Below, piece by piece: positions 1 through 8,299 of a DNA stretch of 64,000 bases (its first letter is position 1; each line of letters starts with the position of its first letter). Origin of the DNA: Collibacillus ludicampi. Its GTDB lineage: Bacteria; Bacillota; Bacilli; Tumebacillales; BOQE01. The stretch is from NCBI RefSeq assembly GCF_023705585.1, contig NZ_BOQE01000001.1, positions 3,628,710-3,692,709 of the forward strand. Direction: 5' to 3'. The notes beneath the pieces were generated by a model. That model saw only the letters and a list, made by a program, of their open reading frames with translations, was not told the DNA's origin and did no database searches. A program made the translations under genes and the position numbers.

Positions 1-312
1 AAAATCATCAACGATCACCAGACTACCAGGGGGCAGTTCCCGCTTCAGTGAACCTACAGCAGCCGTCGCCAGAACCTGCTGCACCCCCAACTCTTGCAAC
101 GCACGGATGTTCGCGCGAAAGTTGATTTTGTGTGGCGGTACAGAATGTTTATAACCGTGACGTGGCAGGAAAACAATCCGTTTCCCTTTGTATTCGCCTA
201 TGGTAACTTCTACAGCACCGAAAGATGTATGTATCATTTGACGAGTGGAATGATCCAGCAACGCCGGATCGTAAACGCCAGTCCCCCCGATTATCGCGAA
301 TTCTGCTTGCAT
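1..312 (-). CDS. mtnP: S-methyl-5'-thioadenosine phosphorylase (MtnP-like), 3' part outside window
   Basis: Only the first 104 codons are present; the frame stays open to the window edge. The N-terminus reads MQAEFAIIGGTGVYDP, the phosphate-binding GGTG(V/I)YD start of the MTAP / purine nucleoside phosphorylase family, followed by PRHG and a conserved R-A-N-I-R-A-L helix typical of MtnP. The family splits 5'-methylthioadenosine with phosphate into adenine and methylthioribose-1-phosphate in methionine salvage, in the cytoplasm. The ATG is preceded by AAAGGAGGA at good distance. It lies 69 nt downstream of the LigD-polymerase gene on the same strand and may be co-transcribed. A related PNP of the same superfamily cannot be excluded without the C-terminus. 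Confidence 0.82.
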   Translation of the reverse strand, partial: MQAEFAIIGGTGVYDPALLDHSTRQMIHTSFGAVEVTIGEYKGKRIVFLPRHGYKHSVPPHKINFRANIRALQELGVQQVLATAAVGSLKRELPPGSLVIVDDF

Positions 313-381
313 GGGCTCCTCCTTTAATCACCGTACCAGGTATTGGGTCATAACCATTTAATCAGAGGATGTTCTCCTTCG

Positions 382-1302
382 TCAAGATGAGGAATGTTGG
401 CGTATCAATTGTAGCAACTCTCCAATGTCTACTCCGGGACGAGTCAGAGGTGCGAACAAATCGCCCAATGTATTCACGCGTGATACCATGTTTACAATCG
501 TAAAATCTTCGGGTACAACCCCTTTTTGCAGTTCCTCCCAAGTGAGAGGGGCGGATACACAAGCCTTTGCAACCGCTCTGGCCGAATACGGAGCGATCAA
601 CGTTTTGTTCGGCGCATGTTGCAGGTAGTCGATATACACTTTGTCCCCGCGATCCTTCACCATCCGCTCAACTGTAATGATTTTCGGGTATTTTTCTGCC
701 ATAAACCGACCGATGAAGGAAGTGATCATCCGGGTGTCTTCATATGAAAAACCTAGAGCGAGCGGAATGAATATTTGGATACCGGATGCGCCTGAGGTTT
801 TCGGATAAGAAGGGAGCCCCAGATCGTCCAAAACCTCCTTCAAACGTAACGCGACTTCTCTTACCTTTTCAAATCCGGGAACAGACGGATCCAAATCAAA
901 CGCGATGTTCGTCGGACTATTCGGCGCTTGGATTTGGGAAAACCACGGATGAAGCTCAATACAAGCATGATTGGCCAACCAGATGAGAGTGCTCGTATCA
1001 TTCGCTAACATGTAATGAATGGTTCGTTTGCTCTCCTCCGACCAAACAGGATACGTATTGACCCATTTCGGCGTTTCTTTCGGCGCGTTCTTCTGATAAA
1101 ACGAGTGCGCGTGAATCCCGTCCGGAAAACGGATCACTGTCAACGGCCGATTTTTCAAATGAGGAATTAAGTAAGAAGCCATTTGAATGATGTACTGGAT
1201 ATATTCCGCTTTGGTAATCCCCGCTTCCGGCCAAAGCACCTTATCAAGGTTCGTAACGCGTACAGGATGTTCACAGATAAGCGTATTCCCATCAGCCGTC
1301 AT
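382..1302 (-). CDS. ligD: Stand-alone LigD polymerase domain (eukaryotic-type primase/polymerase)
   Basis: 306 aa from the chosen ATG, matching the size of a lone LigD polymerase module. The catalytic metal motif FDLDPS is near residue 145, followed by KTSGASGIQIFIPL, with RGDKVYIDYLQ and APYSARA further on. Proteins of this archaeo-eukaryotic primase family fill gaps during non-homologous end joining. Ligase and phosphoesterase domains are absent and no Ku gene is visible. An ATG 24 nt upstream is in frame, but GAGGAGG stands 6 nt before the internal ATG, so I start there. The gene is divergent from lexA and shares its upstream region, which contains a LexA box. Confidence 0.85.
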   Translation of the reverse strand: MTADGNTLICEHPVRVTNLDKVLWPEAGITKAEYIQYIIQMASYLIPHLKNRPLTVIRFPDGIHAHSFYQKNAPKETPKWVNTYPVWSEESKRTIHYMLANDTSTLIWLANHACIELHPWFSQIQAPNSPTNIAFDLDPSVPGFEKVREVALRLKEVLDDLGLPSYPKTSGASGIQIFIPLALGFSYEDTRMITSFIGRFMAEKYPKIITVERMVKDRGDKVYIDYLQHAPNKTLIAPYSARAVAKACVSAPLTWEELQKGVVPEDFTIVNMVSRVNTLGDLFAPLTRPGVDIGELLQLIRQHSSS

Positions 1303-1361
1303 AAGAACCCTCCTCAAACTATTCATTCAGTAGAGTTCCCAGACTGGAGAATTTCCACATG

Positions 1362-1375
1362 CGAACTCATGTTTG
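1362..1375. promoter_or_regulatory. LexA (SOS) box overlapping the lexA -35
   Basis: CGAACTCATGTTTG fits the Gram-positive SOS consensus CGAAC-N4-GTTCG, with the last positions altered. It overlaps the -35 hexamer of the lexA promoter, as expected for autorepression. It also lies in the only intergenic space between lexA and the divergent ligD-type gene, so it could act on both. Seen directly; regulation is inferred. Confidence 0.78.
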
Positions 1376-1401
1376 TATAATTTGCCATCCTATGATATAA
1401 T
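1373..1401 (+). promoter_or_regulatory. sigma-A promoter of lexA
   Basis: TTGTAT (1373-1378) and TATAAT (1396-1401) are separated by exactly 17 bp, about 50 nt before the lexA start. Just downstream, 1406-1424 is an inverted repeat with arms GTAAAC and GTTTAC around a 7-bp centre, which could be a second, weaker operator. Confidence 0.75.
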
Positions 1402-1453
1402 TCAAGTAAACGACGTGTGTTTACGAGATCTGCGTAATAGGAGAGTTATTTTC

Positions 1454-2074
1454 ATGGTCAAATTATCGAAAAGGCAACAGCAGATTATCGATTTTATAAA
1501 GAAAGAAGTTCGGGAAAAAGGATATCCGCCTTCTGTTCGGGAAATTGGGGAAGCGGTCGGTCTGGCTTCCAGTTCAACCGTGCACGGACATTTAGCAAGG
1601 CTTGAACAAAAAGGGCTAATCCGTAGGGATCCGACGAAACCAAGGGCAATTGAAGTGTTGGATACGGATGAGTACATGGCAGATTATGAATATTCGACCG
1701 TGATGGCCCCCATCATCGGCAAAGTTACGGCGGGCAGCCCGATCACAGCGATCGAAAACATCGAAGACTATTTCCCCCTTCCCTCCCGTTTTGTCGGAGA
1801 CGCGGAAGTGTTTCTTCTTCAGGTACAAGGGGATTCGATGATTGAAGCGGGTATCCTCGACGGAGATCTTGTCATCGTACGCAAACAGTCGACCGCCCAG
1901 AACGGTGAGATTGTTGTCGCGATGACGGAAGAGGGAGAAGCGACTGTGAAACGCTTCTTCAAGGAATCGGATCACATTCGTTTACAGCCTGAGAATGCTT
2001 CTATGGAACCATTGCGCTATCATAACGTAGTGATCTTAGGAAAGGTGATCGGCGTCTTCCGTCATATCTTTTAA
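1454..2074 (+). CDS. lexA: LexA repressor, SOS regulator and self-cleaving protease
   Basis: 206 aa, the usual LexA length. The N-terminal winged helix starts [15 protein letters not shown] and contains YPPSVREIG and the recognition-helix region SSSTVHGHL. The C-terminal S24 peptidase domain follows the cleavage site AG (VTAGSPI, about residue 90). The catalytic serine lies in [10 protein letters not shown] and the lysine in GEATVKRF. LexA represses DNA-damage genes and cuts itself when RecA is activated. A longer in-frame ORF begins upstream, but the ATG at 1454 has GGAGAG before it and the family N-terminus. An SOS box overlaps its promoter. Confidence 0.96.
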   Translation: MVKLSKRQQQIIDFIKKEVREKGYPPSVREIGEAVGLASSSTVHGHLARLEQKGLIRRDPTKPRAIEVLDTDEYMADYEYSTVMAPIIGKVTAGSPITAIENIEDYFPLPSRFVGDAEVFLLQVQGDSMIEAGILDGDLVIVRKQSTAQNGEIVVAMTEEGEATVKRFFKESDHIRLQPENASMEPLRYHNVVILGKVIGVFRHIF

Positions 2075-2130
2075 GATCGAATGGTGTTAATCGTATCCTT
2101 TAACAAACAGGTAAGCATGCAATCGAAACA

Positions 2131-2162
2131 AAAAACTCCGGCGGTAAACCGGAGTTTTTTGT
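2131..2162. terminator. Bidirectional terminator between lexA and glnA
   Basis: CTCCGG and CCGGAG form a stem with an A-run before and a T-run after, so it can serve both convergent genes. Confidence 0.9.
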
Positions 2163-2171
2163 TATTCATCC

Positions 2172-3509
2172 TTAATAAAGAGATAAGTATTGATCGCGTT
2201 CCCATGGTGTGACGTGCGTACGGAACATGTCCCACTCGATCGTTTTCGCTTCTACGAAATGTGTGAGTGCATGTTCACCGAGAGCACTGCAGATCACTTC
2301 ATCGGCAAGAAGCTCGTCAATCGCTTCTTTCAAGCTGCCAGGCAAGGACAGAATGCCTTCTCTTTCACGTTCCGCATCACTCATGACATAGATATTGCGA
2401 TTGACTGCTTCCGGCAACGGAAGTTCACGTTTAATTCCGTCGAGACCCGCTTTCAACATGACTGCAAGAGCCAAGTACGGGTTACAGGAAGGATCCGGGT
2501 TACGGACTTCAATCCGTGTAGACAAACCGCGGGAAGCAGGGATGCGAACGAGCGGCGAACGATTTTTCGCAGACCAAGCGATGTAAACAGGTGCTTCGTA
2601 TCCCGGAACGAGCCGCTTGTACGAGTTGACCGTCGGGTTCGTGATCGCTGCAAAGCCGCGAGCGTGCGCCAGAATACCCGCCAGATAATGTTTCGCAACT
2701 TTTGAAAGGCCCAGCTCGTCATGTTCGTCGTAGAATGCATTGCCCTTCTCGGTGAAGAGGGATTGGTGTGTATGCATTCCGGAACCGTTGACGCCGAATA
2801 ACGGTTTCGGCATAAATGTTGCATGTAAACCGTATTGACGTGCGATTGTCTTGACAACTAATTTAAATGTCATGATATTGTCTGCAGCTTGGACGGCATC
2901 CGCATATTTGAAATCGATCTCATGTTGCCCGATCGCCACCTCGTGGTGAGAAGCCTCGATTTCAAATCCCATTTTTTCGAGAGCAAGAACGATTTCACGA
3001 CGGCAGTTTTCCCCGAGATCGACAGGTGCAAGATCGAAATAACCGCCTTTATCGTTGACTTCCATGGTAGGATTGCCTTGTTCGTCCATTTTGAAGAGGA
3101 AGAATTCCGGCTCCGGACCCACATTCATACTCGTGAAGCCCATTTCTTTCGCTTCTGCGAGCACACGCTTCAAGATGCCACGGGGATCCCCTTCAAACGG
3201 AGTTCCGTCAGGCATATAGATGTCACAGATCAGACGGGCAACTTTTCCATGCTCGCTGCCCCATGGGAAGATCAGCCATGTGGAGAGATCAGGGTAGAGA
3301 TACATATCCGATTCCTCGATACGTACGAACCCTTCGATGGAGGAACCGTCAAACATCATCTTATTGTCAAGGACTTTTTCAAGTTGTGAAATAGGTACTT
3401 CCACATTTTTGATCACACCGAGAAGGTCTGTGAACTGCAGGCGCAGATAACGGACATTCTCTTCCTTGGCCATGCGAATAATGTCTTCGCGGGTATAATT
3501 GCGGTTCAT
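2172..3509 (-). CDS. glnA: Type I glutamine synthetase
   Basis: 445 aa, matching GSI-alpha of Bacillus. It makes glutamine from glutamate, ammonia and ATP in the cytoplasm. Visible landmarks are the N-terminal beta-grasp region (RLQFTDLLG), [10 protein letters not shown], the ATP/metal region [18 protein letters not shown], and [14 protein letters not shown]. The C-terminus does not show the adenylylation tyrosine motif of GSI-beta, in line with feedback-inhibited firmicute enzymes. The start has AAAGGAGG. It follows glnR on the same strand, separated by 86 nt that include a strong stem-loop. Confidence 0.97.
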   Translation of the reverse strand: MNRNYTREDIIRMAKEENVRYLRLQFTDLLGVIKNVEVPISQLEKVLDNKMMFDGSSIEGFVRIEESDMYLYPDLSTWLIFPWGSEHGKVARLICDIYMPDGTPFEGDPRGILKRVLAEAKEMGFTSMNVGPEPEFFLFKMDEQGNPTMEVNDKGGYFDLAPVDLGENCRREIVLALEKMGFEIEASHHEVAIGQHEIDFKYADAVQAADNIMTFKLVVKTIARQYGLHATFMPKPLFGVNGSGMHTHQSLFTEKGNAFYDEHDELGLSKVAKHYLAGILAHARGFAAITNPTVNSYKRLVPGYEAPVYIAWSAKNRSPLVRIPASRGLSTRIEVRNPDPSCNPYLALAVMLKAGLDGIKRELPLPEAVNRNIYVMSDAEREREGILSLPGSLKEAIDELLADEVICSALGEHALTHFVEAKTIEWDMFRTHVTPWERDQYLSLY

Positions 3510-3537
3510 GTTCTGGTAGCCTCCTTTTGTATATACA

Positions 3538-3563
3538 GATGCGAATGAATAAAAATTCGCATC
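3538..3563. promoter_or_regulatory. Stem-loop in the glnR-glnA intergenic region
   Basis: GATGCGAAT and ATTCGCATC form a perfect 9-bp stem with an 8-nt loop, ending about 29 nt before the glnA start. No U-tract follows on the transcript, so an RNA-processing or stability element is more likely than a terminator. Confidence 0.5.
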
Positions 3564-3595
3564 GGGATTAACCTGTCACAACACCACTTCCATGA

Positions 3596-4015
3596 TTAGT
3601 GGAAAAAACGTGAAAGCTCTCCTTGGATCAAACTGTTCGGTAAACCCGGACGGCTTGCTCTCGTTATGATTTCCTTTTTCAGCAGATCATGCAACTCTTG
3701 TTCCGTGAGCTCTTTTCTCTCTTTACGCTCGGGCCCTATCTTCACATCCGCTTCCGGTAACTGAGAAGCTTCAGGTGCAACGCCTACCATTTTTTTGATC
3801 CCAGCAATGTTCAACCCTTGATCGATATATCGTTTAATTTCTAACAAACGTTCCACATCGTTAAAAGAAAACAATCGTTGTTTACCTTCCGTTCTTGCAG
3901 GGCGAATTAACCCGTGTTGTTCATAGTAACGAATCTGGCGGGCAGAAAGATCCGTAAGCTTCTGCACGATTCCAATGGGAAAAAGCGCCAAATTCCGCCT
4001 GATTTCATCGTTCAT
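3596..4015 (-). CDS. glnR: MerR-family nitrogen regulator GlnR
   Basis: 139 aa with an N-terminal MerR helix-turn-helix (LSARQIRYYEQHGLIRPART) and wing residues KQRLFSFNDVERL. The C-terminal tail ends LIQGELSRFF, resembling the GlnR tail that senses feedback-inhibited glutamine synthetase. GlnR represses glnRA in nitrogen excess. The ORF extends 12 codons further upstream, but AGAGGGGGA lies before the ATG at 4015 and the protein then starts MNDEIRRN as expected. A perfect GlnR operator lies upstream at 4090-4106. Confidence 0.94.
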   Translation of the reverse strand: MNDEIRRNLALFPIGIVQKLTDLSARQIRYYEQHGLIRPARTEGKQRLFSFNDVERLLEIKRYIDQGLNIAGIKKMVGVAPEASQLPEADVKIGPERKERKELTEQELHDLLKKEIITRASRPGLPNSLIQGELSRFFH

Positions 4016-4047
4016 GTGGAATCCCCCTCTGTTAGAAATTCCAACCG

Positions 4048-4106
4048 ACACTTGTATTATAAAATTGGTACAATAAAAGTGTCAAGCAGTGTTAATTAAT
4101 TTGACA
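4048..4106 (-). promoter_or_regulatory. glnR promoter with GlnR/TnrA operator
   Basis: On the minus strand, TTGACA (4080-4085) and TATAAT (4056-4061) are 18 bp apart. TGTCAAATTAATTAACA at 4090-4106 matches the GlnR/TnrA consensus TGTNAN7TNACA at every fixed position and lies just upstream of the -35. The core promoter itself sits in an imperfect 35-bp dyad (4048-4082, outer arms ACACTT/AAGTGT), a possible second operator. Confidence 0.85.
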
Positions 4107-4122
4107 TAAAAAACCCGAATGA

Positions 4123-5385
4123 CTACAGCAATTGTTTTTCCATCATGGTTTGAACCGCTAAAAGAATGGCCAATTTGGCATGTTCATATGTAAGCCCGCC
4201 TTGTAAAAAACCGATATAAGGTTCGCGCAAGGGACCATCCGCCGATAGTTCCAAAGAAGCACCTTGTACAAATGTGCCGGCCGCCATGATCACGGGATCC
4301 GCGTATCCTGGCATTGCCCAGGGTTCGGGGCGCACGTGAGAATCGACAGGTGATGCCGCTTGAATCGATTGACAAAATGAAATCAGCCGCTCTTTTGTCC
4401 CCAAACGGAACGCCTGGATAATATCCGTTCTTTTCGCATTCCATTTCGGCAGTGTTTCAAGCCCCAACTTTTCGAAAAGCAAAGCGGCAAACACCGCACC
4501 TTTTAATGCCTCTCCTACTACATGCGGCGCCAAGAAGAAACCTTGTAGAATATGACGGTTCATCCCTAGCATCGCGCCCTGTTCCGCGCCGATACCTGGC
4601 GCGGTCAAGCGGCAGGCCGCTTGTGCCACAAGATCTGCCTTTCCCACAATATATCCCCCGGAATGAGCCAAACCGCCGCCCGGATTTTTGATCAGGGAGC
4701 CAACGATGAGATCGGCACCAACTGCCGTTGGTTCTCTCTCTTCCGTAAATTCACCGTAACAATTATCCACAAATACGATGAGCTCCGGCTTTATTTTCTT
4801 GATAAAAGCGATCATTTCTTCGATTTCCTTGATGGAGTATGAAGGGCGCCACGCGTAGCCGGATGAACGTTGAATCCCGATCAATTTTGTGGAAGGTTTG
4901 ATTTTCTTGGCCACCGTTTCGAAGTCTACCCGATCGTCTTTCAGAGGAACGTAATCATACGTGACCCCCCATTCGGCAAGAGAACCGTACCTCCCTTCCT
5001 CACGAATACCAATGACTTCCTCAAGCGTGTCATAAGGCGCACCCGTGATATAAAGCAATTCGTCCCCCGGTCGCAATACCCCGAATAAAACCAACGCGAT
5101 CGCATGCGTTCCCGAAACTATATGCGGGCGTACGAGCGCCGCCTCCCCTTCAAACACTCGGGCATAAATGTGTTCGATCACATCCCGTCCACGATCATTG
5201 TGTCCGTAACCTGTCGAGGAAGCAAAATGATAATCGCTCACCTGCGCTTCCCGGAAAGCAGCTAACACTTTCGCCTGATTGTTTTCGACCACTTTGGCGA
5301 TATCAGAAAATACAGCTTTTGCTTTTTCCTCCACTTGGGAAGCAAGTGAGCGTAAGTCATTCCGATAAATCAACTTCTGATACAA
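4123..5385 (-). CDS. Methionine gamma-lyase-family PLP protein (YnbB / aluminium-resistance family)
   Basis: 420 aa, a Cys/Met-metabolism fold I PLP protein of the family often annotated aluminium resistance protein. The PLP-lysine motif is in GSLIKNPGGGLAHSGGY. Substrate residues are not known to me, so the reaction is left open. It starts at TTG with GGGGAGAG upstream. The synteny hflX-this gene-glnR-glnA is the same as ynbA-ynbB-glnR-glnA in B. subtilis, which supports the family call. Confidence 0.85.
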   Translation of the reverse strand: MYQKLIYRNDLRSLASQVEEKAKAVFSDIAKVVENNQAKVLAAFREAQVSDYHFASSTGYGHNDRGRDVIEHIYARVFEGEAALVRPHIVSGTHAIALVLFGVLRPGDELLYITGAPYDTLEEVIGIREEGRYGSLAEWGVTYDYVPLKDDRVDFETVAKKIKPSTKLIGIQRSSGYAWRPSYSIKEIEEMIAFIKKIKPELIVFVDNCYGEFTEEREPTAVGADLIVGSLIKNPGGGLAHSGGYIVGKADLVAQAACRLTAPGIGAEQGAMLGMNRHILQGFFLAPHVVGEALKGAVFAALLFEKLGLETLPKWNAKRTDIIQAFRLGTKERLISFCQSIQAASPVDSHVRPEPWAMPGYADPVIMAAGTFVQGASLELSADGPLREPYIGFLQGGLTYEHAKLAILLAVQTMMEKQLL

Positions 5386-5409
5386 CGATCTTCTCTCCCC
5401 TGTGTCATT

Positions 5410-6690
5410 TCATTCTCCTAAATCTTTTCGAAAAAGATCTAATACGGAAGCCAGTGCCGGGTTTACATTCGCCTCGATGGAAATCCCATCTTCTCGGAAG
5501 GTTTCCCGCAGAACGCTGCCCTCCGTATGAATGCGGTTCAAAAGCGAACCGCACTCATACGGAAGAAGTATGCGGACGCGGACAGCGGAACGTTGTAACC
5601 GCTTTTCGATCACACTCATGAGACGGTCGATTCCTTGACCGCGTGTTGCAGATACGCGCACTGTTTCCACTGCCATCGCATCATTCTCCATCCAAAACTC
5701 ACGTACCTGATCGATCTTGTTGTAAACGGTCACGATCGGCTTGTCCAAAACGTTCAGCTCTTGTAATACTTGATATACGGTATTCATCTGCAAATCATGA
5801 TGAGATTGACTTGCATCTACAACGTGCACCAACAAATCGGCATCAACCGTCTCTTCAAGGGTTGCGTGAAACGCATCGATCAACGTATGGGGCAAAAACT
5901 GAATAAATCCCACCGTATCCGTGAATATGACGTTTACGGAAGACGGCAAACGGATGCGTCGAGCGGTCGGATCCAATGTATCAAACAAACGGTTCTTTCC
6001 TTCCGCGACATGGCCTGCTTCCAAGCCATAGCGTTCCACGATCGCCCTCAACAAGGTACTTTTCCCTGCATTGGTATACCCTACGAGTGCAACGACGGGA
6101 ACATCCGCTTTTTTTCGTCGAATTCTATGAAGTTGGCGATGCCGGCGCACTTCCGCGATTTCTCTCCGCAAATCGGCAATCCGCCTCCGGATTCGCCGAC
6201 GATCCGTTTCTAATTTCGTCTCCCCTGGCCCTCGTGTTCCAATTCCTCCGCCAAGTCGGGACAATGCTTTCCCTTTCCCGGTTAATCGCGGCAACAAGTA
6301 CGTAAGTTGCGCCAATTCCACTTGCAATTTTCCTTCCCGCGACCGGGCTCGTCCCGCGAATATATCGAGGATGATTTGCGTACGGTCGAGTACCTTACAC
6401 GGAAGAACGCGTTCCAGATTTCTCACTTGTGCAGGAGACAGCTCCTGATCAAAAACCGCCAGCTCGATTTCAAGTTCAGCGCAGATGCGTGCAAGTTCTT
6501 CTACTTTTCCTTTCCCGATATATGTAGCCGGATCAGGTACATCGCGTATCTGTATGATTTCGCTTACAACCTTCGCACCTGCCGTCTCTACAAGCCCATG
6601 CAACTCCGCAAATGACATTTCCCATGCATGATTTTGATATGTGGGTAGTTTCACACCAACCAAGATCGCTTTTTCTTCCCGAATTTGCAC
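5410..6690 (-). CDS. hflX: Ribosome-associated GTPase HflX
   Basis: 426 aa from a GTG start (GGGGTG 8 nt upstream); an in-frame TTG at 6720 is a weaker alternative. The N-terminal HflX domain carries YIGKGKVEEL and the glycine-rich GGIGTRGPGETKLE. The G domain has P-loop GYTNAGKST, DTVGF and NKID. HflX binds 50S subunits and can split stalled ribosomes. It sits 24 nt upstream of the PLP-enzyme gene. Confidence 0.93.
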   Translation of the reverse strand: MQIREEKAILVGVKLPTYQNHAWEMSFAELHGLVETAGAKVVSEIIQIRDVPDPATYIGKGKVEELARICAELEIELAVFDQELSPAQVRNLERVLPCKVLDRTQIILDIFAGRARSREGKLQVELAQLTYLLPRLTGKGKALSRLGGGIGTRGPGETKLETDRRRIRRRIADLRREIAEVRRHRQLHRIRRKKADVPVVALVGYTNAGKSTLLRAIVERYGLEAGHVAEGKNRLFDTLDPTARRIRLPSSVNVIFTDTVGFIQFLPHTLIDAFHATLEETVDADLLVHVVDASQSHHDLQMNTVYQVLQELNVLDKPIVTVYNKIDQVREFWMENDAMAVETVRVSATRGQGIDRLMSVIEKRLQRSAVRVRILLPYECGSLLNRIHTEGSVLRETFREDGISIEANVNPALASVLDLFRKDLGE

Positions 6691-6817
6691 GTAATGAACA
6701 CCCCGTTTGCAAGAAAACAAGTTTATTGTACCACACGCACCGCCTCCAGTGTGAAAAGAGGCAGGATGTCATTCTCTTTTTTGGAAGGATTCCTCTTTGC
6801 AGGGAAGAAACGAGCTT

Positions 6818-6885
6818 GAAAGTCGTCTCGCAACATCAGTCATGATTCACAGCGAGACGACTTTCACAGAGCATGAACGCAAAGC
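6818..6885. repeat. Palindromic repeat element, copy A (reduced)
   Basis: Arms GAAAGTCGTCTCGC (6818-6831) and GCGAGACGACTTTC (6852-6865) form a perfect 14-bp stem around a 20-nt loop. The right flank continues into GAGCATGAACGCAAAGC, which matches the repeat unit of copies B (32.4 kb) and C (55.6 kb). The left outer shell is missing. The only ORFs over it are repeat-derived frames. Confidence 0.8.
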
Positions 6886-6928
6886 CACGCCTACCGTACC
6901 ATTGATTTCCAAATTCGTTCTTAAGGCA

Positions 6929-7126
6929 TTATCGCTTGCAGTGATCATCCCGACCACGATCACAAATGGGACAAAAACCTGAGCGATAACTCTCCTCCCG
7001 CAATCGGAGTTTTGACTCTGAAAATCCCTTTTCTCGTCCCAAACGAATTCCGATCCTTCTGCCTGCAGCATAACCGATAAAAAGAAGGAACAAGATACTA
7101 ATCAAAACCCATATGAACATGATCAC
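6929..7126 (-). CDS. Small single-pass membrane protein with a cysteine pair
   Basis: 65 aa: an N-terminal hydrophobic helix (MIMFIWVLISILFLLFIGYA), a glycine-spaced segment, a charged middle, and CPICDRG near the C-terminus, a possible metal-binding CxxC. It starts at GTG overlapping the stop of the upstream UbiA-like gene by 4 nt, with GGGAGG before it, so it is translationally coupled. Family not recognised. Position at the end of the spoVK block suggests a role with those genes. Confidence 0.6.
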   Translation of the reverse strand: MIMFIWVLISILFLLFIGYAAGRRIGIRLGREKGFSESKLRLREESYRSGFCPICDRGRDDHCKR

Positions 7127-7710
7127 GGTTTATGGCCTCCCGTGAACTCCAAAATCATATGAACAAATGGCATCGCGAGTAGTACCAGAACCGTCCCCAT
7201 CGCGTTTAATAAAACGGAGACGAGAAAGAAAATCAAAAGCAACAATGTCGTTTCCACCATTCCCAAGAGCAGAACCATATTTCTTTGACCGGTTTGCGAA
7301 TCTTTGTGAATATCGAAGATATCATCGAGCAACTGCACGGTCGCCATCATGGTGACCCCCCAGATGGCGGGCATGAAACCCACAATGATCATACTCACGA
7401 GAAACGCTCCTGCCATCTCTGCATACCCGGGAAGGCGTGTAGGCATCTTTTCCGCCCAATCATGAGTCATTCCTACCGCATAACTGCCGAGAAAAAGCGA
7501 GAGGGAATAACTGAGAGTTAACGCACAGCCGAGAGCGAGAAGCAACAATGTATAGGGCAAGGAGGCTCGCCCCAATCGAATCGCCAAGGTTCTCTTTCCT
7601 AAACATTGATCATATTCGATATCGAGAAAATCGTCCATGATCTTGATCGCGAGACCCGTCAAGAGAATCCCCGCAAAGTCCGTGAGCAGACTAGACCATA
7701 CGCCAAACAT
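7123..7710 (-). CDS. Short UbiA-like multi-pass membrane protein
   Basis: 195 aa with about five or six hydrophobic helices and two aspartate-rich motifs: DDFLDIEYD (residues 26-34), followed by GKRTLAIRLG, and DDIFDIHKD (129-137). Paired DDxxD-type motifs are the Mg-prenyl-diphosphate sites of UbiA prenyltransferases, and the first one followed by GKRTLA is very UbiA-like. It is about 100 aa shorter than a normal UbiA, so either the fold is reduced or the activity differs. The start has GAGGTGAAAG and lies inside the 3' end of the GTPase gene (20-nt overlap). Confidence 0.6.
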   Translation of the reverse strand: MFGVWSSLLTDFAGILLTGLAIKIMDDFLDIEYDQCLGKRTLAIRLGRASLPYTLLLLALGCALTLSYSLSLFLGSYAVGMTHDWAEKMPTRLPGYAEMAGAFLVSMIIVGFMPAIWGVTMMATVQLLDDIFDIHKDSQTGQRNMVLLLGMVETTLLLLIFFLVSVLLNAMGTVLVLLAMPFVHMILEFTGGHKP

Positions 7711-8299
7711 ATTCTTTCACCTCACGGAAGCCTTGGCGATACAAAGCGGATACCGGGAATATCACTTGTTGCGGCAGATCGTTCTGCATATAAGCCAACC
7801 CTTTTTTTACATCTGCCACATCGATTTTGTTGGCGAGAAGAGCATATCCTCTCTTGTGTTTACCGAATTCGGTGATTTGCAAATCCAATTCACCGAGTGC
7901 TTTCAATCCACCCGCCCGTTCGATTTCAACCAGATCGACGATATGCAAAATGCAATCGGCCGACTTCATCTCATATAAAGTTTGCGCCATCGCTTCTCTC
8001 AGATCCCGATCCGGATGAATCCCGTCAGCCAATCCCGTGGTATCCGTAAGCCTAAATTGCCGATAACCTTTGCCCATCGGTAATTGCAACTGAATGGATT
8101 GCAGACTGCGGGTCTTATGCGGACCTAAACCGGATAATTCATGACGCGCGGTAGGAGGATCGAATTTGCGCTGACGACATGTTCCATCGGGAAGTTGATA
8201 GTAGACCTCCAGTCTCTCCAAGCCTAAGTATTCGGCAAAGTTGAGACAAAACAACGTCTTGCCAACATTCGTTCTGCCTACGACGATACAATTTCTCAC
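7691..8299 (-). CDS. Small P-loop GTPase in the spoVK operon
   Basis: 202 aa with G1 GRTNVGKT at residues 8-15, G3 DTTGL near 89 and G4 NKID near 158, the layout of an Era/TrmE-like G domain with no extra domain. No membrane segment is seen. It starts at GTG overlapping the spoVK stop by 4 nt with GGAGGG upstream. The cellular role is unknown to me; tight coupling to spoVK and the UbiA-like gene argues for a shared sporulation or envelope job. Confidence 0.72.
   Translation of the reverse strand: MRNCIVVGRTNVGKTLFCLNFAEYLGLERLEVYYQLPDGTCRQRKFDPPTARHELSGLGPHKTRSLQSIQLQLPMGKGYRQFRLTDTTGLADGIHPDRDLREAMAQTLYEMKSADCILHIVDLVEIERAGGLKALGELDLQITEFGKHKRGYALLANKIDVADVKKGLAYMQNDLPQQVIFPVSALYRQGFREVKEYVWRMV

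Noticed and set aside
382-1302. Complete NHEJ system
   Set aside because: Only the polymerase domain is present; no Ku or ligase gene is in the window.
2190-2705. 171-codon frame antisense to glnA
   Set aside because: Lies wholly inside glnA and has no recognisable features.
3538-3563. glnR-glnA stem-loop as a terminator
   Set aside because: No U-run follows it on the transcript.
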